Assembly: GCA_012845835.1 (NCBI GenBank)
Contig: JABAKD010000017.1
Location: 2,417,001-2,481,000, forward strand
Direction of reading: 5' to 3'
Length of the DNA stretch: 64,000 bases
Origin: Undaria pinnatifida
Lineage: Eukaryota > Sar > Phaeophyceae > Laminariales > Alariaceae
Below, in pieces: positions 1 to 10,525 of the stretch (position 1 is its first letter; every line of letters starts with the position of its first letter). The notes beneath the pieces are model-generated. The model did no database searches and had not been told where the DNA came from. It saw nothing but the letters and a program-made list of their open reading frames with translations. The position numbers were made by a program, and so were the translations under genes.

Positions 1-400
1 TAATAGCGCCCTCCCCCCCCCCCATTTTCAACTGGCGACGCGCCTCGGGTGTTCATGCCAATCGCACGCCGAAGGGCATGTTCGCGAGCGGTGGCTAGCT
101 TTTTTTCGTTACGGTAGTTTTCAAGAGTTTCCCCCCGCCTTTTCAACTTGCGACGTCCCCCGGGGAAAAAAATCAAGCTAACCGCACCCCGTAGGGAAAG
201 CTTGTACGATACCATAGAAATCGGGGAAAGTTTCGTAAGAAACCTGTAACATGGTCGAGCACGTTTGTCGATACATCCCCCCCCCCCCGCCCCCCGAAAT
301 TTCGCAGGACGAAGCTCCTTTAAGGCGGGGCAAGGGGTAACCAAGGGTTGGGGATTCTAGAGTTTAGGGTAGAATTTTGCAGCGTTTTTTACGGGCCACC

Positions 401-560
401 TCTTGCGGTTAGTGTCGGTTTCGTGTCGGTCTGACCCGACCCGACCCGACCCGACCCGTGAGTTGTGAAACACTCTTGGCCCGACTCGTAAAATTTCGAG
501 CATCCCCTCACACGACCCGACTCGACCCGCGACATTGTGGAATCTTCCGGGTCGGTTCAT
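401..560. repeat. ACCCG-rich dispersed repeat
   Basis: A short run of CCGAC/ACCCG pentamers is followed by scattered degenerate copies. A related block lies at about 16680-16800, where similar ACCCG words are again separated by 'ctcctga'-type spacers, so this is a dispersed repeat and not only a local microsatellite. No coding function is seen. Confidence 0.6.
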
Positions 561-657
561 GACCCGAGTATGAAAACTGGTTGTTTTTAGGGCATACAGT
601 ACAACTACGGCGTACGGGTTGCCAGTAAGCCGGTGGAGAGTGTGCCAGAGCAACCAA

Positions 658-1265
658 TGTAACCGCCTTGTTGGGGGAAGCCGCCTTATTCACCTTATTC
701 AATCAAGGTCATGAGTTTAATCCCTCACTTGTGCCAAGTGAATTCGACCGCCCTATATCAGGATACCGCCTCATATGGGGATACCGCCTTATTGGGGGAC
801 CCCTACTGCTGTGTTTCGACAAAAAGTGAGGGACTCTGTGTACGTGTGTCAATTTGACCGCCTTATATCGGGACACCGCCTTACTCGGACCGCCTTATAT
901 CGGGATACCGCCTTCATCTGACCGCCTTATTGGGGGACTCCTACTGCTGTATTTCGACAATAAGTGAGGTACTCTGCGTACATGTGCGAATTTGACCGCC
1001 TTATATCGGGACACTGCCTTCCTCAGACCGCCTTACATCGGGACCCCTACTGCTGTATTTCGACACTAAGTAAGGGATTCTGTGTACGTGTGCGAATTTG
1101 ACCGCCATATATCGGGACACCGCCTCACTCAGACTGCCTTATACCGGGACCCCTACTGCTGTATTTCGAAACTAAGTGAGGGACACTGTGTACGTGTGTC
1201 AAAATGACCTCCTTGTATCGGGATACCGCCTTAATCAGACCGCTTTATTGCGGGATCCCTACTAA
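658..1265. repeat. Array of GACCGCCTTAT iterons
   Basis: The word GACCGCCTTAT and close variants recur about twenty times, usually followed by 'atcggga' and another 'accgcc'. They sit inside roughly 110-130 bp higher-order units that share 'ctactgctgtatttcga' and 'gtgagggactctg'. The same words recur in the opposite orientation at 44600-44765. The first 400 bases of the window hold only poly-C tracts and no gene that I can see. Confidence 0.75.
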
Positions 1266-1305
1266 AAATTCATAAATACGCCGTCTCATAATACTGGAAC
1301 CACAC

Positions 1306-1335
1306 GCGGGGGGGGGGGGGGGGGGGGGGGGGGGG
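1306..1335. repeat. Poly-G tract
   Basis: An uninterrupted run of about 29 G. Similar homopolymers occur at about 13233-13254 and 38882-38899. Lengths in the assembly may be unreliable. Confidence 0.9.
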
Positions 1336-1409
1336 CATGTCCCGGAATGCCGCACTAATAACCTATCACTTATAAACATAACATTTTGGAGAAGGCGGCT
1401 AAAACAAAA

Positions 1410-1745
1410 AAGTTACGACACGCAGCTTGCAAAGATGAGTCTCGACAAAATCCTCGATCTCACAGCTGGAGTGCATTCTTTTTCCATTTTTTTGAAGAAA
1501 AATAGGCGGCGAAAGAAGTTGATTGTTGGACTACACGCAGCTTGCAAAGATGAGTTTCGACGGAATCCTCGATTTTTTTTCCTTTTTTTTTTATCCTCCG
1601 GCGGATGGGGAAAAATAAAGCTTTAGCTCACCACACTTCCGCGTATTTTCATACGCGTCGTGTGTCGATTTAACTCGATCTCACAGCTGGAGTGCATTCC
1701 TTTTTCGTTTTTTTAGAAAAAGGTGTCGAAATACTGTAGGTTGAT
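1410..1745. repeat. Locally duplicated segment
   Basis: The words 'acgcagcttgcaaagatga' (about 1420 and 1537) and 'ctcacagctggagtgcatt' (about 1459 and 1680) each occur twice, with 'gttgattgttgg' between or after them. A weaker relative is seen near 13100. This looks like a small tandem duplication in the downstream intron of the PP2C gene. Confidence 0.6.
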
Positions 1746-1757
1746 TGTTGGGCTGAC

Positions 1758-4700
1758 CTTCCCCTGATGAGGGCCGCCAAAACTGTTGTCCCGCAGAACC
1801 AGTCCTCCTCTCCTGCCAGCTCCAGGAAATCAGCATCCACAGATAAAATCGACTCTCGGATCGCCTTCTTGGGATCCTGAAACCCCAAAAATAAACACAA
1901 AAACAAAAAACAAAAGCAACAGGACCGGGTGGGGTGGGGTGGGGTGGGGTAGGGTGGGGTGGGGTTGGGTGGGGTGGGGTGGGGTGGGGGGTGGGGTAGG
2001 GTGGGATAAGCAAACGAAAAAAAAGAATGGGTGGGATGGGATGGGATGAGATGGAATAGCATGGGATGGCATTAGATGGGATAGACCGAAAAAACCCGGC
2101 GACACACAAATATAACGAAAATATGGAATGGGAGGGAACGGGATAGCTCTCTAGCAAGTCCGGGTCAACAGGCTGGAACGCCTCTCGTAACGCCCATGGA
2201 ATCGGACGGGGTTCCTTGGTATGATATCATATGAGATGAATACAAAAAGCTGAACGACCAGCAAATCAAATACATGGGATAGGGTGAGAAACTAGATAGG
2301 ATGGATACAAAAACGACGGAAAAAGAGAAAAAAACACTATGGGACGGGACGAAGATGGAATTATATGGGATTTGGACAGCTCTTTGGGAACTCCGCGTCA
2401 ACAGCCAGGAAAGTCTCTCGTGTGGCCTTTTCCGAGTCGCTTTTCCGGATCCAACCTGAAAAGGGCCGATCGAGAGGCGTTTTTTCGTTGACTCCGAGTT
2501 CCTATAATAGAGAGCTATCCCATCCCATCTCATACCATCCCATCAAGAGGAAAAAACAGTATCAAAAGGACAGGATACGATAAGATGGGACAGCATGCGA
2601 TCGGATGGGAAAAAAACGATTCCATACATACAAACACAAAACTATGGGATGGGGTGGGATGCGGCGGGATCAGAAAGGATGGGGTGGCGTATGTCATGTG
2701 ACGGGATAAAAAGGAAAAACCGACACACAAACAAGACAAAAGTGCGAGAAAGAACGGGATGAACAGGAATGGGATGGAACACCATAGGATGGAACACCAT
2801 GGGATGGAACACCATGGGATGGACCACCATGGGATGGACCACCATGGGATGGAACACCATGGGATGGAACACCATGGGATGGAACACCATGGGATGGAAC
2901 ACCATGGGATGGACCACCATGGGAGGGAACACCATGGGATGGAACACCATGGGATGGAACACCATGGGATGGAACACCATGGGATGGAACACCATGGGAT
3001 GGAATATAATGGAATGGGACGGGATTATTGTAAATGATATGAGATGAATACAAACAGCTGCCAGACAAGCAAAACACATACAATATGATACCAGTCCGGC
3101 AATACTATAAGCTCGACATGAAAAACAAAACAAATAAGCTCGATATGGAATTGAGGCCACACGGTGCTGCTATTATAAACCCAAGACGATCGTTTATGAT
3201 CGTATCCCCCTGCAGATGGATCAAATGGTTGAAACATCCATTGGTATACCCGGGGGTGCTCAGTTATCATCCCTCCCTAAGATCTCCGAGTTTCGCACAT
3301 TTTTCAAGCATAATTCATATCGAGCCTATATTTATTGTCGGACTGGTATTGCATGGGGTGACACGAGATAGCGTGAATACAATAAAAACAGAAACGCAAA
3401 CAAAAACACCAAGGGACGGATAGGGACAGAGACAGAACGGGACCGAATAAATCCGGGGGTAAAAAACAAAAAAACACAAAAAAACGCCTCAATCGCTTCA
3501 GACATCCCATCGTTCACCGAACAACCAGCCTCCTACAAAAATCGTTACATACACTCCTCCTATCCTCTACCCCCCCACACTCCCATCCACCCATTCACCT
3601 TCCACAAGGACGGGTGGTGTCCAACCCTGGTGTGAAGCTTGTCGCGGACATACTGCACCGCCTGGAACCCGCAGTGCCCATCGTAAACCCCAAAGAACCC
3701 CTGCGCCGGCCGGATCTCCACCAGCGCTCCATCCTTATCCCCCACCCCCGCCCCAACCCCCACTCCTTTCTCCGCACCCAACCCCCCCCCCGGCTTCGCC
3801 CCCGCTCCACCCGTCCCTCCAGCCCCCGCCCCCACCTCCACTCCCGGCTTCGCCCGCGCTCCCCCCACCACCTCGGCTTCTGGAGTAGCAGCAGCCGCCG
3901 CTACCTCTGCCGGCGGTGATTCCACCGCCGCCGCTGCCACCGCCACCACCGTGGCTGTCGACGCCGCCGTGGCTGTCGACGCTGCCGTGGCTGTCGACGC
4001 TACCGCCGACGCGCTCTCGGGAATTTTTCGGATGGACTTGTTAAAGTTCGGCATCACGCAGAAGCGGTCCTCCTGCTTCTCGCGCCTGAAAAGGTGAGGG
4101 GGGAGGGGGGAGGGGGGAAGGAAGAGGAGGAGAAAGGAAAAGGAAAGGATACAAATAAATTGAAAAAAAGGAACGGATCGGAATGGAACAAAACGAAACG
4201 AACCAAACGGAATCACACGGAACGAAATGAAAACAAACGAAACGAAACGAAACGAAACGAAACGAAACGAAACGAAAAAAAACTAAAACTGGAAACTCGT
4301 CTGGGACGGTCGCTGTTACTTGCCGGGTTACTTGCGGTGGCTGTTTTTCCCCATTATTTGTGAAGAGCTTTCCCCCCTTTTCAACCTGCGACACCCCGGG
4401 ATTGCAAGTTAACCACATCAACCCCGAAGGAGAAGCTTGTAAACAGAACAAAATTATACTTGACCAAATCAATCCAACCCAACCCAACCCAACCCCACCC
4501 AACTCAACCCAACCCAACCCAACCCAACCCAACCCAACCCAACCCAACCCTACCCAACCCAACCCAACCCAACCCAACCCAACCAAACCCACCAACCCAA
4601 CCAAACCCACCAAACCAAACCAAACCAAACCAAACCAAACCAAACCAAACCAAACCAAACCAAACCAAACCAAACCAAACCAAACCAAACCAAACCAAAC

Positions 4701-7700
4701 CAAATCATACCCAAACCAAACCCAAATTCAAACCAAACCAAGCACAGGGGGTGAAGAGGAGAGGAGGAGGAGGAGGAGGAGGAGGAGGACGGGGAGAGAA
4801 GACGCGAAGCGTGACCAGGTTAAAGGAAGAGAAGATATAGATACCAAGATGTGATGAAAAAAATGTTGCAGGCGATCCGAAAGTAACCCCTCACTTTGTC
4901 GACGATGCGTCGACGGCTGATGGTATACCTTTCACATAATAGAGACGAAGGCAGAACGCCCATCTTCTATTCTCAACACAAAAAAACACCTATACCCCAT
5001 CTCCTACCCTCCCTCCTATCCCCCCCCCCCCCCCGGCCCCGCCCCCGCTCACTCCCCTTCCTCCGTCTCACCTTCCCATGATAGACCAAGCACCGCAAGA
5101 CCACCACAGCCCCTCCTCGTCCTTCCCGCCTCCCTTCCCCACAGAAACCCCTTCCTTCAAACAGGAAGTACCGACACCAGCGCCAGCACGCGAAGAAACG
5201 CCATCCTTCGAAGAAGCGCAGCCGTCACCGCCATCGCCAACTCCGGTTGCAACCTTCAGTGAGGCAGCGCCAGCGCCACCGTCGCCGCCGCCCTCAGCAG
5301 GCGTTTTGGCCGGGAAGGGGGCGCCCCCGCATCCTCCCCCCTTAATGTTGCACAGCCCATCCGGCCTGCAGGGGCGACGAGCGTGGTAATCGCCCGTGTA
5401 GTAATCCTGGAAAATTCGTTCACGGAGGGGTGGGAGCAAAAATGTGGGGGGGGCGGTGAGGTTTGGGGTGGGGCTGGGGTTGGGGTCGGGGTTGGGGTTG
5501 GGGTTGGGGTGGGGTTGGGGTTGGGATCGGGCGCTAGGGGGGAGGGCAACAGGTACGGTTCGTACAGCAGGGCGGCAAGTGACTACATGGTGCGGCAATA
5601 GGACAGAAGTACGCCGTACGTCAGTAATGCCGAAATAGGTATTTGACGCTTCCCTCTGCGCAAACACTAGCGTAATAAAGCTAAGAGACTTTGTCGTGCC
5701 AAATGAACAAGCAAACAAGCAAGCAAGCAGCCAACCAACCAACCAACCAACCAACCAGCCAACCAACCAACCAACCAACCAACCAACCAACCAACCAACC
5801 ACCCACCCAACCATCCAACCAACCAACCGACCAACACACCAACCACCCAACCAAAACATGAAGGTCGATTGAGCTCTTGACGTGTCCAAAAAAGGCTGCC
5901 CTCCTATCAGCCCCTTCACACCTCACACGAACTGCAAGTCATTTCCCACCAAAACCACGGCTACCGTCCCGAAAGAGCACGTCTAACAGCTTTCTCGATT
6001 CTCAAAAGGCCTCACCTCCTTGATTGCGGGAGCCCAGGGCAGGTCCATTCCACACGGCACGACCGCGCCCCCTCCGCCTCCCCCAAATGGCGGGTCCTTC
6101 CCCTTCCCATTACCCTTCCCAAGTTTGCTACCGCCTGCGTTACCGCCAGACTTTCCACCAAACCTCCCGTTACCGCCAGAACCCCCGCCGAATTTACAGC
6201 TAGCACCAGAGTTACCGGAAAAGTTACCGTTGGCGGTAGCGACGCCGGGGGACGAGGGGGGGGAAGAGGAGGGGGAGCGTGATCGCCGAGACTCATCGAG
6301 GGTGTTCTTGCCCGTGACGTTGCTGTCGGCCGCGGTGATCGCGCCGCTGCCGGAGGACGAGGGGAGGCCGGCCTCGACCAAGCCCAGCTCCACGTCCATG
6401 CCCACGAGCTCGAACACCCTGCATGACATCGTGCACCATCTTCCAGTGAGAATGAGTGAGTGAGTGGGTGAGTGCTCGAGCGTGTTGTTTCTGTCTACAA
6501 AAAATGTATTTTGAAGCGTTACGAAGTAACGCCGCTGTAGACAATCACTATGGAATACCAGAGGGATAAACCTGAGGCGAAACAAGACGGCAACAGTTGG
6601 CAGAGTTGGCCGATAAAGGTTGATAACCGACCAATAACAACACAAGAAGACGTAAGACGAGGGCATAGCGCGACACTTCTCGTACTGCTGCGCGCTCACG
6701 TTCTTCGTAGGCCAGTAAGACAACAAGTAAATATAAATAAATGTTTTGGTCTCTATCTCTTGAGTTCCCAAAGGATTTAACCATGGTAATTCGCTATATA
6801 TTTCGACGTTTTTCTCTCTCTAGTCTAATACCGGTAGACACAGCTGGGTTACCAAAAATATTCTGGGATCAAGGTGTCACGACACATAGAAACAACAAGC
6901 GTCGCTACCCCCGCCCCTGGCACACGACCTGTCCTGTGACGACGGACTACATTAAGGCAACGAGTTAATGTAAGGACAACATCAACAAAACCACTATTAA
7001 TGCCACCACTACAACAATAGCAATCGGTTCCTTTCACTGGCCACTCACTCTTCGTCCCCGGAGGCGTCGTTCGAACCGGGGGAACCTGCAGGTCTTGGGC
7101 TCTCGCCTCCCATCGATGTCTTCACCGCTCCTCCCTTCGCCGCGGCCTCCTTGGCCGCAGCCTCCTTGGCCCTAGCCGCCGCCCTCATGGCAGGCGGTAT
7201 GTACTTGCCGCCGCCCCCCGCCTTAACGCCTCCGCTGGCACACCCTCCGCTACCGAGGCCAGCGGCTGGCGATGAGGAGGAGGAGGGAGAGGGGGGGGGC
7301 AAGAGGAAGGAGAGGAGGGGGCGTGGGGAGGGGGTTAGAGACTACAGAGGGCTAAGAGAGTGCTATTAATAACAGCAGTAGCGATGTCAGTTACTTGTTA
7401 TCAAATAGCATACCGCTTTGGTTTACCCCCTTTTCATTTGTTTCGGCCTTCCCTTCCTTGCCCTTCAATTACACCTGACCCGTCTTGGATCTGCACTGTG
7501 GCTAGGGTCAAGGCTAGGGTTTGGGTCTACACGCTCGTACCCTGAGTCCACCACAGACGCGTGCTACGATCGAGGCACCACGTTTCGTCTGAAATGTTTT
7601 CTGGATGACTTAGCATCTTAACCCAAAATCGTCGGTTAACAGGCAATTTTTGTTTTGCGCGATTTTCGTCGAGTACCTAGGCCCCATGGAATTTTGCATC

Positions 7701-8026
7701 CGGTATCATAGCAGTTTTATTTTTCTCCAAATCACTTTTTGGGAGAGGTCTCAAGCTCACAAAAAATATATATATTTTGTAACCAAAAAGTGGTATACGT
7801 TAATACCTCCATCGTAGCACGCGTCTAATATTCTATCTAATCACGACATTTCGTTTCGACATATTTTCACCTCTCAAAAGTCTGAAAGGGTTTATTTAAC
7901 CTCACCTCTGCGAGCGGGCGGGACGTACTTCGGGACCTCCTCCTGGGTCTGGGCCTGGGTCTGGGCCGTGGCGGCCAGCAGAGAATGGGGCTCCACGTTC
8001 ATGCCTCGTCCCAGCCCCATGGCTTC
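1758..8026 (-). CDS. PP2C-type Ser/Thr protein phosphatase (partial, six exons)
   Basis: A PPM/PP2C metal-dependent phosphatase, which would hydrolyse phosphoserine and phosphothreonine. Exons on the minus strand: 8026-7906, 7265-7049, 6418-6016, 5406-5072, 4085-3599, 1876-1758. All have AG acceptors and GT donors, and every junction keeps the frame (about 560 codons so far). The first three exons are low complexity, with a repeated KYVPPAR / KYIPPAMR motif. The PP2C domain starts at the end of exon 4 (GAWSIMGRR) and continues with KQEDRF and [10 protein letters not shown] (metal-binding E/D and D/G). Exon 6 carries [13 protein letters not shown] and CGTTV. An Ala/Gly-rich insert of about 110 residues sits between EDRF and DGHCG. 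The usual GDSRAV and DGLWD motifs are not present and should lie beyond the left edge. The true 5' end is unknown: the first exon found has its own acceptor, so it may be internal. Family call confident; exon edges inferred. Confidence 0.85.
1926..2048. repeat. GGGGT pentamer array
   Basis: Tandem GGGGT/GGGTG units followed by GGGAT units, lying in the PP2C intron just upstream (on the minus strand) of exon 1876-1758. Scattered GGGAT-type words continue to about 2700. Confidence 0.9.
2768..3005. repeat. 15-bp minisatellite
   Basis: About 16 copies of the 15-bp unit GGATGGAACACCATG, some with GGACCACC in place of GGAACACC. The unit contains the palindrome CCATGG across its junctions. Because 15 is divisible by three the array is open in several frames, which produces long repetitive reading frames that are not genes. 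It lies in the 1.7-kb PP2C intron. Confidence 0.95.
4178..4735. repeat. Three adjoining pentamer satellites (AAACG, CCCAA, CCAAA)
   Basis: AAACG units at about 4230-4275, CCCAA units at about 4467-4585, and CCAAA units at about 4610-4705, each nearly perfect. They occupy the PP2C intron between exons 5406-5072 and 4085-3599. The three differ by single-base changes of a common A/C-rich pentamer, so stepwise conversion of one array type into another is possible. A short GGA run follows at about 4757-4788. Confidence 0.95.
5462..5860. repeat. GGGGTT and CCAA simple repeats
   Basis: A GGGGTT/GGGGTC tract (about 5462-5530) lies just 5' of exon 5406-5072 on the minus strand, and a CCAA tetramer array (about 5725-5845) lies deeper in the same intron. 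A second CCAA array of the same type is at 19430-19525. Confidence 0.9.
7555..7826 (+). mobile_element. MITE family 1, complete copy in a PP2C intron
   Basis: A 272-bp non-autonomous element bounded by a perfect 16-bp terminal inverted repeat, AGACGCGTGCTACGAT at 7555-7570 and its complement at 7811-7826. Its body is the family-1 body: 'ttaacccaaaatcgtcgg', 'gtacctaggccc', 'gggagaggtct'. Inserted between exons 8026-7906 and 7265-7049. No clear target duplication is visible. Other copies are listed separately. Confidence 0.85.
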
Positions 8027-10451
8027 CTGCGAAAACGAAAAAAATAGGCAAAAGACACAAAAAAAATAAACTAGCTGCAGGTGAAATAAAACGGGAAAAG
8101 AGAAATATTATTAGGAATTGGGAGCCGATAAGAATTACATGTTGCTTGTTGTTCATAGAGAGATTTCGGCGTTATGGTTCATAGCTTTTTTGGGGGAGTG
8201 CGTACGTAGCTTACTTTGACAGCAGCAGCTGGCATTGTTTGGTTGATCGCGCTTGTGGAGATACCAAGTCGATACCGCACGGGACGGTGCTGGCAGACCG
8301 GTAGAACACGCGAACAGACAGAGCTGTTGTTTACAACTGGACAGCGGTCGCTCACTGGACCAGATCATTCGTGATCTCTCCCGCCCACCCACCCTTTTTC
8401 TGTCGATGGTGAGGGGACGGAGATATTATGAGGATATAGGTACTATTCTCGTATAACTGAGGGTATTAGTACTTATTTTCTATTATTTTTTTCAGTGGCA
8501 TGCGAGGGTTTATAACACGGTATATGTTTTCTCGGAGTTGTGTGGAGGAGTCAATGGTGTTGGACCATTCGGTGTTTCAGTCGTCCGAGAATTCACACAG
8601 TAGAACCCAGACAATGGAGGGAGGGAGGTGTGTTTATGAGCAACGACATGTGGGTATGAGGCAGAGTTGGATACTGCGGTAGACATGTCAGCCAGCTGCC
8701 TTCCCTCCCAAGCCACAAAAAAGGATAATATACAACGCACTTCGAAAGACAGAAACAACGAAAATGACCGGAATATTACTGCTGTACCACCTGATTATAC
8801 GTCCTGTGACCACGGACTTGATATTATGCGAGTTAATGTGAGAGCAACAATTTTAAATCTGTTAGAAAAGCACCCACGTTTTTGAGGAACACCCTACTCA
8901 GTGAGGGATAGTTTTTTCTGCGGTTTTAGGACCGCCCCACTTGGGGAGGGACAGTTTTTCAGCAGTAACATTGAGTCCAGTACCGGGAGGGGAAAAGGGA
9001 AGACATTGGTGCCCACGGCTTTTCCAAAGCCGTCGAGGACAAGAAAAAAAGAAAACTGCCAGGGGTTAAGCTGCGGAAACCAAGCGTGAAAAAAACAAAA
9101 CAAAAACAACATAACAAAAATAAAAAAACGTCATCAGTCTTCAATGCAGGACGAACGGGTGTCGACAGATCCGACAGGTCGTGTGCACATGTAAGTGCAC
9201 GCCATGGCCTCCTGCCGCGAAACGGAAATAAACCACGCGAAAACCATGAAAATCTGGAACGAAAAAAAACGAAAACGAAAGCCAAACAATACAAAACAAA
9301 CCAACCTGACGTTTGGTTTGTTTTTTTAATTCCTTTCGTTTTCGTTTGGAATATATCGCAAACATCACTATGTTGGACGACGGGGGGGGGGAGGAATACT
9401 CACAATTTGTACTCGTGCGTATGGATATATACCTGGTAAAACATATCGCGTCTGCTTTGCTTGCTAAAGTAAATAATTACAACCATCCGCCCCATGTACG
9501 TAATGCGCTACTGAGCAGAGCGACTAAGGGCGGGCGTAGCGCTGACTACGTTCGTAGCATTGATTATGCTTTCAAGCTTATTCTGCATAGCCGGATAGCG
9601 CGGATTACATGCATAGCATTGATAATGTGTTCAAGTTTTTTCTGCATAGCCGGGTGGTGCGACTCACGAGACACGTGGCCTGGCACGCATCTGATTCACC
9701 TTGCTCTTTTCAATTTTTTCTATTAATAGTATTGCACGAATCTGACGAAAACAAGCAAACGCACGGCATCTGTTACGAATAACACAATCTGTATGTACAT
9801 GAAAAAAAAAACACAGAAAAAATACCTAAAGGGTGCCATGTTTATACCAGGTAGCAGTGTTACTCTACATCAGGTACGAAAAAAAGCCAATGTACAGCAT
9901 TTGTTACTACCTGGTATTAATAATAAAGCAACACTGCAGGCTTTATTTTATGTACACAAGAAAAACTGAAAAAATATTTCCAAAATGTGCCATATTTATA
10001 CAAGGTAGCAGTGTTGTTTTCTCACATCAAGTCTTGTCAAAAATCTAGAGTCCGCAGTCACACAAAGGTGTTATGTACACCGGGTAAATGTGTTTTGTAG
10101 TTGGGGAAAAAAAAAAAAAGTTTTTTATCGAAATATAAACAAAATACACACAAAAAAAATCCGATCGACTCTTCAAAATTGGGACAAAAGGAAAGGAAAA
10201 AAAAGGGCGAAAAAAAAGAAAAAAGGAGAAGAAAGAGGGGGAACAAACGCAGGATTAGAGAAGCTCGTGACACAGAGAAAAAAAAATGAGTACTGTACCA
10301 GGTAGACAGTAGAAGCGAGGAAAACCAGAGGAAAACAAACAAGAAAAAAAATTAATTGAAAAACAAGAAAAAAAAATAATTAAAAAACAAGAAAAAAAAA
10401 TAATTAAAAAGCAAGAAAAAAAATATATTAAAAACAAGAAAAAAAAAGGTG
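8027..10451. other. Stretch without recognisable gene
   Basis: No convincing coding exon on either strand. It holds a retroposon fragment at about 8795-8860 (CCTGTGACCACGGACTTG followed by 'gagttaatgtgag'), imperfect tandem duplications of about 60-140 bp at 9555-9660 and 9820-10035 ('ggtagcagtgtt' twice), and A-rich tracts with repeated 'aaaaaaaataattaaaaa' at 10330-10445. Confidence 0.6.
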
Positions 10452-10525
10452 CGGGGATAGAGAGGCTCGAACTCTCGACCTTCTGCTTATGAGACAAACG
10501 CTCTAGCCGACTGAGCTATATCCCC
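10452..10525 (-). tRNA. tRNA-Met (CAT), probably elongator
   Basis: A 74-nt cloverleaf on the minus strand. Acceptor stem GGGGATA pairs with TATCCCC; positions 8-9 are TA; the D arm is GCTC/GAGC with loop AGTCGGCTA. The anticodon stem is TTTGT/GCAGA with loop CTCATAA, giving anticodon CAT. The T arm is GAGAG-TTCGAGC-CTCTC, perfectly paired. The T-arm and D-loop wording resembles plant-type nuclear elongator tRNA-Met. Discriminator is G. No intron and no encoded CCA. A tRNA-Ile(CAT) of organelle origin is less likely but cannot be excluded from sequence alone. A- and B-box internal promoters are present as expected. Confidence 0.92.

Noticed and set aside
2642-3160. Long frames with HPMVF, HHGME or SHGVP repeats
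   Set aside because: Encoded entirely by the 15-bp minisatellite in the PP2C intron; all frames are open for the same reason.
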